A stretch of 34,662 bases of DNA, taken from JABMMZ01 sp044341025 (GTDB lineage: Bacteria > Bacteroidota > Bacteroidia > NS11-12g > UBA955). Location: positions 1 to 34,662 of the forward strand of contig JBIISM010000018.1 of NCBI GenBank assembly GCA_044341025.1, given 5' to 3'. The notes beneath the pieces are model-generated. The model was not told the DNA's origin. It was given only the letters and a program-made list of their open reading frames with translations, and searched no databases. Position 1 is the first letter of the stretch, and each line of letters opens with the position of its first letter. Below are positions 1 to 7,470 of the stretch, piece by piece. Both the position numbers and the translations under genes were made by a program.

Positions 1-450
1 CTTTTGAATGTCGTCTTCAACATGGTAAGGCCTGCCTTCAATGAGGGCCTCAGCAATGGCCACAGATGCTTTTGCCGCAAATACCCCTGCTTTCGCTTCC
101 CAGTAATTGAATACAACATTGTATACTCCTTTTGTAGAAGTTTGTCTGGTCCTGCCAAACCCACAGTTCATGCCGGCTAGTGTCTGTATTTCTAAGGCAA
201 TGTGTTCAATTACATGTCCCATCCAAGTGCCTTCTTCTACTCTTTGGAAGAATCCACCTGGCACACCAGGGCTGCAGCGGTGAGATTGCATGGTTGGGAA
301 CAGCGTTTTTAAACGGTCTAAAAAACCATCGATGGTATTGCTTGGGCGCTCTTCCATGTCTTCCAAATCAAGGCGCATTACAACTAATTTATGTCTTCTT
401 ATGCTCCAATAATTTGGGCCATTCATTGGCTTTATATCAATAATCTTCAT
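1..450 (-). CDS. cphA: Cyanophycin synthetase, N-terminal part (runs off the left edge)
   Basis: The frame is open from the ATG at 448-450 to the window edge, giving the first 150 residues. It begins MKIIDIKPMNGPNYWSIRRH and continues with RLDLEDMEERPSN and a GHVIEHIALEIQ segment, which I recognise as the N-terminal domain of cyanophycin synthetase. The full enzyme (about 870-900 residues in the family) polymerises aspartate and arginine into the storage polymer cyanophycin, using ATP in an ATP-grasp domain and a Mur-ligase-like domain that lie outside this window. The N-terminal domain is the part linked in the family to primer and chain handling. Nothing seen here shows whether the two catalytic domains are intact. 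The upstream gene on the same strand ends 107 nt away with no clear terminator between them, so read-through from that gene is possible. Confidence 0.9.
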   Translation of the reverse strand, partial: MKIIDIKPMNGPNYWSIRRHKLVVMRLDLEDMEERPSNTIDGFLDRLKTLFPTMQSHRCSPGVPGGFFQRVEEGTWMGHVIEHIALEIQTLAGMNCGFGRTRQTSTKGVYNVVFNYWEAKAGVFAAKASVAIAEALIEGRPYHVEDDIQK

Positions 451-469
451 GGTGGTTTAATAAATTGAG

Positions 470-487
470 TTTATTGTCTGCAATAAA
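470..487. other. Small perfect inverted repeat in the cphA leader
   Basis: TTTATTG (470-476) and CAATAAA (481-487) form a perfect 7-bp stem with a 4-nt loop, 20-37 nt upstream of the cphA start. It is A/T-rich and has no T-run placed like a terminator for the upstream gene. It could be a leader hairpin or an operator, or chance. The rest of 451-557 shows no clear promoter match; a TTG followed 17 nt later by TACTTTAT on the minus strand is only a weak candidate. Confidence 0.3.
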
Positions 488-557
488 GTATAGAAAACCC
501 ATATAAACAAGTTTTCGAACGGCATTAAAAAAATACAAAAGTGAAAACCAGAGTTGC

Positions 558-2309
558 TTACAATTTCACCCGCTTTATTTCAATGTTTTCTAGTTTTAAA
601 TCCGTGCATGCTTTGCTGTTTACAGACTCTAAACTAATGTTTAACAATGGATTCTTTATCGATTTGCTGACGTGGAATTGGTAAATAAACGCTTGCTCAT
701 GTTGGGCTAAAGTTATTTTTCGCCTGAGCAATAAATTGAGTAATTCGATATATTCACCACCATCATTGATTAATATTCTTAGATAAGAATCGTTGATTCC
801 ATCATGCATAGAGCCTTTAATCTTTAAATTAAACAATAAACTAGAATCTTTTGAATCAAGTTCTGGCAATTTAACTTGAAATTGATCAATGTTTTTTTTA
901 CTGTTGATGCTGAGTTGTTTTTGGATTGCAATGGTTTGAAAGACTCTGTGTTGATCGTATCGACTGAAATCCCAAAATGGGGAACTTGCATATTTGTATG
1001 CTTCATGGGTTTTCATAAAAACCATTTGAAAGCGTTGCTTATCCATTTCACACCAATTGATGATGTTTTCAAAAAATTGTTTATGGACAATTTGGTTGTA
1101 GTAAATACCAAAACCTGCGATAAGTAGCAGAATAGATTTTGACCAATTTGTTCGAATGTATGGTTTTGCCGAATAGGCGAATGCGATGAACAATGGGCCA
1201 TAAAATTCGGTAATTGGTCGACAACCAACGGTGCACCCATAATGCAGATAATACCAAGAGGACAAAAGATAAAGGAGAGCGATACTGAATACAGACATCC
1301 AAATGCCTTGCCTCATTTGTTTTCTGACGAAAAGAATTAGAAGACTAAATACTAAGATTAAAAATGGCAATGGGGTGTATATGGCCCAACCGCAATTAAA
1401 GCCAAAAACCAATTCTAAAACATGAGGTTCCAAAAGATTTAAACTTTCATTTCCATAAGGATAAACATACCATAAACCCGTTTGCCAATGCCAAATTGAA
1501 GATTGAATGCCTAGAACAAATAGAGCGCTGATCAACGCAAGAATTGTGAATTTTAAATGTGCTTTATTGAATAGCAGTCTGAATGGTTTTAATCCAAATA
1601 CAATCGGAATAAATAAGATTGATATGCCATTTAGAGGTCTAATTATAACAATCAAACCGAAGAATAAGCCACAAAGAACCGCCGTTTTTAAATTTATTTG
1701 ATGCTTGAAAATATACGTAGCTCGAATAAAAAACACCAAGGCAAAAAATGAGTAAACATGGCTGTAGGCTATATCGTAGGTAGAGTAAGCGAATAAATTA
1801 CTGCCAAATAAGGTCATACAAACGGTGCAGACAATTAGTATGGGAGGTGTTTTCAATCTTTTTAATAAGTCTATCATCCCCCAAAAACCTAAGAGCAAAT
1901 AACTTATAGCGGAAATTAAAATGCTTACATGGTTGCTGCGTTGAAATCCATTTTCTTTTGAATTGGTAATCAACGAATTAAACAAATAAAATGGCGCCTG
2001 TAAAATGGCTACACCGGAATAATATTTGCATACTTTCTTTCCATTAACTAGTTCGTTTACAACCGGTGGGACATAGTTTTTATAGGTTTCAGATTGTCTT
2101 AATACGCTGTCAATAAATTCAAAGTTTGGATCGTGGTATTTGAAAATTGCAGGGAGTATGATGTAATATCCCAAAGCATCTTCGTTAATTACTTTGTCAA
2201 ATCGATTGTATTTGTTTCCTACTTCATAAACTTGGAAACAATAAGCAATTGAAAAAATTACAAAAAATAAACTTAGAAAATATTGCTTAAATAAAGCGGC
2301 TAATTTCAT
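558..2309 (-). CDS. Polytopic membrane protein, GT-C glycosyltransferase-like
   Basis: This 583-residue protein starts with a hydrophobic helix (about residues 10-28) followed by an acidic loop with an EDALGYY motif near residue 44. About ten further hydrophobic segments reach to about residue 420. A first periplasmic loop with a conserved Asp after helix 1 is the usual layout of GT-C fold, lipid-phosphate-sugar-dependent glycosyltransferases, so a role in transferring sugars at the inner membrane is plausible, but I recognise no diagnostic family signature. The last 110 or so residues look soluble and beta-rich, resembling a small jelly-roll-type domain; this is read from residue pattern only. 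It lies 10 nt downstream of the M43 protease gene and is probably co-transcribed with it. Alternative: an uncharacterised Bacteroidota membrane protein with no transferase activity. Confidence 0.6.
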   Translation of the reverse strand: MKLAALFKQYFLSLFFVIFSIAYCFQVYEVGNKYNRFDKVINEDALGYYIILPAIFKYHDPNFEFIDSVLRQSETYKNYVPPVVNELVNGKKVCKYYSGVAILQAPFYLFNSLITNSKENGFQRSNHVSILISAISYLLLGFWGMIDLLKRLKTPPILIVCTVCMTLFGSNLFAYSTYDIAYSHVYSFFALVFFIRATYIFKHQINLKTAVLCGLFFGLIVIIRPLNGISILFIPIVFGLKPFRLLFNKAHLKFTILALISALFVLGIQSSIWHWQTGLWYVYPYGNESLNLLEPHVLELVFGFNCGWAIYTPLPFLILVFSLLILFVRKQMRQGIWMSVFSIALLYLLSSWYYLHYGCTVGCRPITEFYGPLFIAFAYSAKPYIRTNWSKSILLLIAGFGIYYNQIVHKQFFENIINWCEMDKQRFQMVFMKTHEAYKYASSPFWDFSRYDQHRVFQTIAIQKQLSINSKKNIDQFQVKLPELDSKDSSLLFNLKIKGSMHDGINDSYLRILINDGGEYIELLNLLLRRKITLAQHEQAFIYQFHVSKSIKNPLLNISLESVNSKACTDLKLENIEIKRVKL

Positions 2310-2319
2310 TTAAAATGAA

Positions 2320-3669
2320 CTACAAAATCAAGAGCATTTTTCGGTAGACTATTCTGCCTTCTGAATCGCGCACAACTAGAAAATAAACGGCTGCTGCTAT
2401 GCCTGAAGTTTCGATGCTGTGAATCTTATTGGCTAAGATAGAGCGTTTGTATACTTCTTTGCCTGTTGCATCAATAATAGATGTTGCAAAATACGTGTTG
2501 TATTGACTAGAAATTTGAACATTGAAATTGTCGCCTGCTTTAACCGGATTTGGATACATTTTAAAGCCAGCAAGCGGTGCAACAGGTTCAGCAATGGTGT
2601 CGTATTTTACAATTCTATACGGCAGTCCGGTCCTTAGTTTGTTTAGTACAAACTGCATCATAAAGGCTTGTTGCTGGGTATACATGGCAGCGCAGCCATC
2701 AAGGGCATAATCCATATAGTTTTCCGTTTGGTCTGGTTTGTCATTGCTCGCATCCGTGCATGAGTTTATTCCCGTGCAAGTTGCGTTTTGTGATTTGCAA
2801 TTTGGGGTATCAAAAATACCATCATCTACAGAGCAACCAGTTGTATTGGTTCCATCACCCCACACATGTCTTAAGCCAAGGTAATGCCCTACTTCGTGTA
2901 TAGCGGCTTTGCCTTCAATGTATTTTGCTGGAGCCAAAGGGTTGCTTCTTCCAACTATTTTATAGTGCAATACCACGCCAGATTCCATGCTGCTGGTGTC
3001 TTTGGTTGCCCCGGTTCCATTCCAATTTGGCGCATTGGTAGGAGGCGTTGCAAATCCGTATACGATTCCTATATAATTTGGGAACTCCATATTGCAAATC
3101 CAAAAATTCAGATACGATGTTGGGTCCCAAGCATCTTTCCCCCCATTGGCACTGTATTTCATATTGGTGGTGTAGGTGCCAAATTGATTGGCTGCAAAAG
3201 TGGTTTTATTAGTATAGGTCCTAGTTATACCGCTGCTGGCATTGCCCTGTGGGTCGCTTGTTGCCAATACAAATTGTATTTTAACATCGGCTGCTATTGG
3301 TTTGAAAATAGCACGGATTCTTGTTGTGTCTTTGTTCCGTTTTCTGAAAGCATTGTTTAGCTCCCTTAATTGGCTATAGATACAGGTGTCATTTAGGTTT
3401 TCTGCAGTTTTATTGTACAATACGTGAAATACAACAGGTATTTCAAAATAAAGGGTATCCGCTTCAATTCTTCTTTTAGAATTGCTCAATACCTTAAATT
3501 CTTGCATGGCTTGCTCGAACAATGCATTCTGGTAAATCAAATAATTGGGTTGTCTTTTGACAAGGCGGTCCAATTCGGTCTTGTAACCGCAAATGTCTTG
3601 CACTTGATTTTGTGCATTTGTGTGGGAAACAAAAATTAAAAAGCTAAAAAGTAATACAATTGATCTCAT
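2320..3669 (-). CDS. Secreted M43 (pappalysin/cytophagalysin-type) zinc metalloprotease with T9SS type A sorting domain
   Basis: I chose the ATG at 3667-3669 because it gives a clean signal peptide (MRSIVLLFSFLIFVSHTNAQ); a longer in-frame extension would bury it and overlap the neighbouring gene. The 449-residue protein has the extended zinc motif HEVGHYLGLRH at residues 258-268 (three His ligands, Glu259 as general base). A downstream Met-turn, ENYMDY, has Met319, as in M43 peptidases. Cysteines around the motif (GCSVDDG, NCKSQNATC) suggest disulfides. The last 80 or so residues (KMYPNPV onward, ending RKMLLIL) are a type A T9SS sorting domain, so the enzyme should cross the outer membrane and be released or anchored. 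It starts 1 nt after the crotonase stop and ends 10 nt before the membrane protein gene, so the three are probably one transcript despite unlike roles. Confidence 0.9.
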   Translation of the reverse strand: MRSIVLLFSFLIFVSHTNAQNQVQDICGYKTELDRLVKRQPNYLIYQNALFEQAMQEFKVLSNSKRRIEADTLYFEIPVVFHVLYNKTAENLNDTCIYSQLRELNNAFRKRNKDTTRIRAIFKPIAADVKIQFVLATSDPQGNASSGITRTYTNKTTFAANQFGTYTTNMKYSANGGKDAWDPTSYLNFWICNMEFPNYIGIVYGFATPPTNAPNWNGTGATKDTSSMESGVVLHYKIVGRSNPLAPAKYIEGKAAIHEVGHYLGLRHVWGDGTNTTGCSVDDGIFDTPNCKSQNATCTGINSCTDASNDKPDQTENYMDYALDGCAAMYTQQQAFMMQFVLNKLRTGLPYRIVKYDTIAEPVAPLAGFKMYPNPVKAGDNFNVQISSQYNTYFATSIIDATGKEVYKRSILANKIHSIETSGIAAAVYFLVVRDSEGRIVYRKMLLIL

Positions 3670-3670
3670 C

Positions 3671-4453
3671 TTATTTGCCGGTAAAGTTTGGTTTGCGTTT
3701 TTCGTTAAATGCGGCAACCCCTTCTTTATTATCAGCACTGATACCGGCAATTTCTTGGCTAAATGTTTCTGTTTCCAGCATGGTTTCTAAACTGCTGTTA
3801 AATGATTTATTGAGCATTTTTTTCATCAAACCAATTGCCTTTGTCGGCGCATTGGCATAATATTCGGCTACGATTCTGGTTTCTTCATCCAGTTGTTCTG
3901 CCGGCACGCAACGGTTAACCATTCCCCATTCAAAAGCTTGTTTAGCGCTTATTTTACTTCCCATGGTGCTCATTTCGAATGCCCTTGCACTGCCAACCAA
4001 TCTAGGAAGGAAGAAAGAGGAGCCACTGTCTAAAACCAAACCGACATTGATAAAAACTTCAATTAAACTGGCATTTTCAGAGGCAATGATAAAATCGGAT
4101 GCCAAGGCCAACGAACATCCAGCTCCAGCAGCAACCCCATTTAATCTGCAAATAATTGGTTTTGGCATATTGCGCATTTCACGAATAATTGGATTGTAGC
4201 GTTTGTTTAAGGAGTCAATAAAGGATCTTTTTTCTGCACCTGCTATTGCTTTTAGATCTTGGCCGCTACAAAAAGCTTTACCAGCTCCGGTTAATACAAG
4301 CACTCTTGTTTCATCGTCTTTACGGGCAGCCTTTAACGCATCTTGTAGCTCAAAACTTTGTTCGTCATTGAATGCATTGAATACGTCAGGTCTGTTTAAG
4401 GTAATCGTTGTGATGCTGCCTTGTTTGTCGAAAAGTAAGCTGTTATAGGCCAT
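3671..4453 (-). CDS. paaG: Crotonase-family enoyl-CoA isomerase, PaaG-like
   Basis: The 260-residue protein is full length for a crotonase. The CoA/oxyanion-hole motifs are at 62-66 (CSGQD) and 109-113 (AGAGC). The two glutamates of classical enoyl-CoA hydratase are absent: their places are Ser114 and Phe134. Instead Asp142 sits in GLVLDSGSSFFLPRL, matching the single catalytic Asp of PaaG, 2-(1,2-epoxy-1,2-dihydrophenyl)acetyl-CoA isomerase, and the C-terminus ends KRKPNFTGK as PaaG does. So isomerisation of a CoA-thioester double bond is the best guess. PaaG acts in phenylacetate breakdown, but no other paa gene is present here, so the substrate may instead be a fatty acyl-CoA. A TATATTTG box lies just upstream. 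The next gene downstream starts after 1 nt. Confidence 0.8.
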   Translation of the reverse strand: MAYNSLLFDKQGSITTITLNRPDVFNAFNDEQSFELQDALKAARKDDETRVLVLTGAGKAFCSGQDLKAIAGAEKRSFIDSLNKRYNPIIREMRNMPKPIICRLNGVAAGAGCSLALASDFIIASENASLIEVFINVGLVLDSGSSFFLPRLVGSARAFEMSTMGSKISAKQAFEWGMVNRCVPAEQLDEETRIVAEYYANAPTKAIGLMKKMLNKSFNSSLETMLETETFSQEIAGISADNKEGVAAFNEKRKPNFTGK

Positions 4454-4461
4454 ATAAAGGA

Positions 4462-4469
4462 CAAATATA
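4462..4469 (-). promoter_or_regulatory. Candidate -7 box (TATATTTG) for the crotonase operon
   Basis: Read on the minus strand, TATATTTG matches the Bacteroidota -7 consensus TAnnTTTG exactly and ends 8 nt before the ATG of the PaaG-like gene. No good TTTG sits 19 nt further upstream (the position reads TTTT), so the -33 half is weak. The leader would be very short. Confidence 0.45.
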
Positions 4470-4574
4470 AATCATTTTTAATACATAAAAAAGAGCCCAC
4501 TATGAAAATCAGCCCCTTAAAAATTGGGCCATAAGGATAAAAAAGCTTTATCAAAATTGCCTTAATTTGGCTTA

Positions 4575-4608
4575 AAAAAAAGCCATCAGAATTATCCTGA
4601 TGGCTTTT
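4575..4608 (-). terminator. Intrinsic terminator of fabI
   Basis: On the minus strand, AAAAGCCATCAG (4608-4597) and CTGATGGCTTTT (4589-4578) form a 12-bp perfect stem with a 7-nt loop, running straight into further T residues. It begins 19 nt after the fabI stop. It separates fabI from the crotonase operon, which has its own promoter-like box. Confidence 0.9.
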
Positions 4609-4626
4609 ACAATATTTTAATTCAAT

Positions 4627-5436
4627 TTATTCGCCTGATTTTGCAACCATTTCCATTACATCGCTGCTAATTCCTGTGAAGCTAAAGCCTCCGTCGTGGT
4701 ATAGGTTCTGCATGGTTACATAGCGGGTATAATCGCTAAACAAAGAAACGCAATATTGAGCGCATGCTTCAGCGCTTGCATTGCCAAGTGGACTCATTTT
4801 GTCTGCATAGGTATAGAAAGCATCAAAACCACCGACACCGCTACCTGCAGTTGTCATAGTTGGGCTTTGACTTATGGTGTTAACACGCACTTTTTTAGAT
4901 ACCCCGTAGTGGTATCCAAAACTGCGCGCAAAACTTTCTAACAATGCTTTTGCCTCTGCCATTTCATTGTAATCTGGGAATACACGTTGAGACGCAATAT
5001 AGGTTAGTCCCAATATGCTGCCCCACTCATTCATTGCATCTTTTTTCATCAATGTCTGCATCAATCTGTGAAATGAAATAGCAGAAATATCAAAAGTCTT
5101 GTGCATAAAGTCGTAGTTCAAATCGGTGTATGGATTTTTCTTTCTAACATTCAAACTCATGCCAATACTGTGCAATACAAAATCAAGTTTACCATATTTT
5201 GCAACTGCCGCATCTATCAGGTTGTTCATGTCTTCGTCTTGGCTTACATCGCAAGCCACAACCTCAGAATTTGTTTTTGCAGCCAATTCATTGATTGTGC
5301 CCATGCGGAGCGCAATAGGGGCATTGCTTAAAATGAATTCAGCGCCTTCGGCATGGGCTAGTTCTGCAACTTTCCATGCAATCGATTTGGTGTCTAGTGC
5401 ACCAAATATAATTCCTTTTTTTCCTTTTAAAATCAT
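4627..5436 (-). CDS. fabI: Enoyl-[acyl-carrier-protein] reductase (NADH), FabI type
   Basis: This enzyme reduces trans-2-enoyl-ACP to acyl-ACP, the last step of each fatty-acid elongation cycle, in the cytoplasm. The 269-residue protein is a short-chain dehydrogenase-like Rossmann fold with the FabI nucleotide motif GALDTKSIAW (residues 12-21). The active-site set is Tyr146, Tyr156 and Lys163 (TYIASQRVFPDYNEMAEAK), the same numbering as the E. coli enzyme. DFVLHSIGM (residues 85-93) and SQSPTMTTAGSGV match the family cofactor and substrate-loop regions. It is a single gene: a strong terminator follows it, and a TATTTTTG box lies 12-19 nt before its start. I see nothing unusual in the catalytic residues. 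Confidence 0.97.
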   Translation of the reverse strand: MILKGKKGIIFGALDTKSIAWKVAELAHAEGAEFILSNAPIALRMGTINELAAKTNSEVVACDVSQDEDMNNLIDAAVAKYGKLDFVLHSIGMSLNVRKKNPYTDLNYDFMHKTFDISAISFHRLMQTLMKKDAMNEWGSILGLTYIASQRVFPDYNEMAEAKALLESFARSFGYHYGVSKKVRVNTISQSPTMTTAGSGVGGFDAFYTYADKMSPLGNASAEACAQYCVSLFSDYTRYVTMQNLYHDGGFSFTGISSDVMEMVAKSGE

Positions 5437-5447
5437 AATTCTTGGGG

Positions 5448-5455
5448 CAAAAATA
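5448..5455 (-). promoter_or_regulatory. Candidate -7 box (TATTTTTG) for fabI
   Basis: The minus-strand sequence TATTTTTG matches the Bacteroidota TAnnTTTG consensus exactly. The initiation site would fall only a few nucleotides before the ATG at 5436, giving a nearly leaderless message. The -33 element is not evident; that position lies inside the 3' end of the preceding gene. Confidence 0.45.
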
Positions 5456-5462
5456 AGTGCTT

Positions 5463-7469
5463 TTATTGAATAATTAATTTTTCTGTTTTTGACACACCGC
5501 CATTGCTACAATTTACGATGTAAATACCCTTTGCCCAATTGCTCGTGTTTATTTGGATGTTTGTGTTTTTGTTAAGTCCAGTAAACATTAATCTTCCTTG
5601 CAAATCGTAGATGTTAATCAGGCTGTTGATTTCAGTTTCAATTGTAAATTGAGTACTCGCAGGGTTTGGGTAGATGCTTAAACTCAATGCTTTGTTTTCC
5701 TCAACTTTGGTGTTTGTTCCAACAACACCGATAACTGTTGCCATAACACCCAAACTGCTGTTGTAATAGGTGCCGGTATTAGATGTCTCCAATTTGATTG
5801 CTTTAACCACATAATAATTGGTTCCATTGTATGGGTTAAGATCTGTAAATGTTGATGCATTTAGTGGCGCAGTAGTAATAGGGTAGTATACGCCGCCATT
5901 TCTGCTGGTTCTATAAACATGGTATCCAATAACCCCTGGCTCTGAAGAGGCCGTCCATGTTAAAACAACATTTTTATTGCTGTTTGTTTTGTTGCTGTTT
6001 AAATTTTTAGCACCATCAAAATAATGCATGCGCAAGGTTGGATCACCCATCAAATTCATACTAATGCGACGGTCCAAATAATTCCCGCCAAAGCTACCGA
6101 TGTATCCATATTTTAGGCTAAAGTCGCTTAGATTATTTTGAGCAATAATGACTGAATGCCCAATCTGCATACCCATGGCCATTTGGTGAAAATACCAATG
6201 TGGTCTATGCGCCCAAACGTTAGTAAGTGTTAAACCTTTGCTAGCCAAACAGCTTCTCAAGAAATTGTCTTGGGTATTCCAATCGCCGAAATAACTGCCA
6301 AACATAACATTGAATACCGCGCGAATGCTGTCTGTGAATTGGTTGGATGCTCCAACTCCACTGCAATTGGTAAAACTGCCACCACCCATAACGTTTGCAT
6401 ATAAATAGGAGTTTGCTTTGCAGCTGTCGAAATAATTGCCTGTTGAGGTGATATTGTTCTTGCCTACCATACAAGAGGCATTGTTCCATCCACTTCTCAT
6501 TGGCATTTCACCGCCTAAATAGTTGAAGTTGTCTGAAATAAAAGCTTTGTTCGGCACCTTAACGGCCGCAGTTTTAAATTGATGCAGTTTTCTTAAGTAG
6601 TTTTCAACCATTTTGAAATCAGATATACCTTGCGCTGGAAGCATTCTGAAATCTATTCTTCCAATCTGAATATCGATGTTATCAGGAATAAAATGCGGGT
6701 CAAACTTACCGTCACCAGGATTGTTGAGATTGGCTGCACGGGTTATATTGGTGGTCATGGTCAAAAAGTCAGTCCATGCACCATCAAACTCAGCATAATA
6801 TAAGTCAGTTGGCCAAGCACCGCCATGGTCAGGGTGCGCATCTGGTGGCAAGTCTGTGGTATTGGCTAACATTGTCCCTGAATAGGCTACAGGCACTCTT
6901 CCAATTAATAAACATTGGGTGTTAAGGCTTCTGTTTACATTACACCAAGTTGATATTTTGGTTTTTATTGCAGGTGGTTTTGAATATTCAGACACCAACA
7001 TCAAAGAAACACCATAGCCATCCATGTAATAATCGCTTTTCAAGGTTTTCCATGCGTTTGAATCTATATTGTTGTAAGTGCTAGAATCAATCAAAATTAA
7101 AATATTCTTTCTATAATGGTTTAACGCAACCTCAATTCCTGAAGCCACATAACCTATAGCACGAATAGAGTTGCCCTTTACTTTGGCCACACGGTATTCG
7201 TATACCAAACCTTTTAAAGCTGTAGAATCTAAATAAGATGAGTTTGCAGCAGCGATAGTTGCAAGTGGAGTTCCCCAATTGTCTGTTTCTGTTGTTTTTC
7301 TGCTGATTTGATAGCCAGTAGCATCTGTGGTGGTCCAAGAAATCAAAATGGTATTTTTAAGCGAATTGCTTGTTGCGCTTAAGAGGAATGAAGAATCCTT
7401 GATGTTTTGTGCTTTAGATACCGTGGCACAAATTAAAATGAAGGATAATAAGAGGTAAATTTTTCGCAT
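5463..7469 (-). CDS. Secreted gingipain (C25)-like protein with FN3 domains and T9SS type A sorting domain; catalytic dyad apparently lost
   Basis: The 668-residue protein has a signal peptide (MRKIYLLLSFILICATVSKAQ). A fibronectin type III domain spans about 25-115, a middle region about 120-480, a second FN3 about 490-580, and a type A T9SS sorting domain about 595-668 (SIYPNPASTQF to EKLIIQ). The middle region resembles C25 (gingipain-type) cysteine peptidases: CLLIGRVPVAYSG, TDLYYAEFDGAW, IDIQIGRIDF and, at its end, NLMGDPTLRM. Where C25 enzymes carry the catalytic His in a GHGS-like motif, this protein reads GGGS (362-365). Where the catalytic Cys is expected, it reads FGSYFGDW with Ser392. 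It is therefore probably not an ordinary cysteine peptidase and may be a binding or structural relative. It starts 1 nt after the stop of the preceding secreted protein gene, so the two are likely co-transcribed. Confidence 0.75.
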   Translation of the reverse strand: MRKIYLLLSFILICATVSKAQNIKDSSFLLSATSNSLKNTILISWTTTDATGYQISRKTTETDNWGTPLATIAAANSSYLDSTALKGLVYEYRVAKVKGNSIRAIGYVASGIEVALNHYRKNILILIDSSTYNNIDSNAWKTLKSDYYMDGYGVSLMLVSEYSKPPAIKTKISTWCNVNRSLNTQCLLIGRVPVAYSGTMLANTTDLPPDAHPDHGGAWPTDLYYAEFDGAWTDFLTMTTNITRAANLNNPGDGKFDPHFIPDNIDIQIGRIDFRMLPAQGISDFKMVENYLRKLHQFKTAAVKVPNKAFISDNFNYLGGEMPMRSGWNNASCMVGKNNITSTGNYFDSCKANSYLYANVMGGGSFTNCSGVGASNQFTDSIRAVFNVMFGSYFGDWNTQDNFLRSCLASKGLTLTNVWAHRPHWYFHQMAMGMQIGHSVIIAQNNLSDFSLKYGYIGSFGGNYLDRRISMNLMGDPTLRMHYFDGAKNLNSNKTNSNKNVVLTWTASSEPGVIGYHVYRTSRNGGVYYPITTAPLNASTFTDLNPYNGTNYYVVKAIKLETSNTGTYYNSSLGVMATVIGVVGTNTKVEENKALSLSIYPNPASTQFTIETEINSLINIYDLQGRLMFTGLNKNTNIQINTSNWAKGIYIVNCSNGGVSKTEKLIIQ

Positions 7470-7470
7470 G

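Noticed and set aside
2884..3360. Open frame of 158 codons on the plus strand opposite the M43 protease
   Set aside because: It is a shadow of the well-supported protease gene with no recognisable protein features.
3670..3750. Upstream extension of the M43 protease into the crotonase gene
   Set aside because: The extension overlaps the crotonase coding region and hides the signal peptide; the ATG at 3667-3669 is better.
4489..4535. Possible hairpin formed by GGCCC and GGGGC segments upstream of the crotonase gene
   Set aside because: Only four or five pairs with mismatches; not convincing beside the clear fabI terminator nearby.
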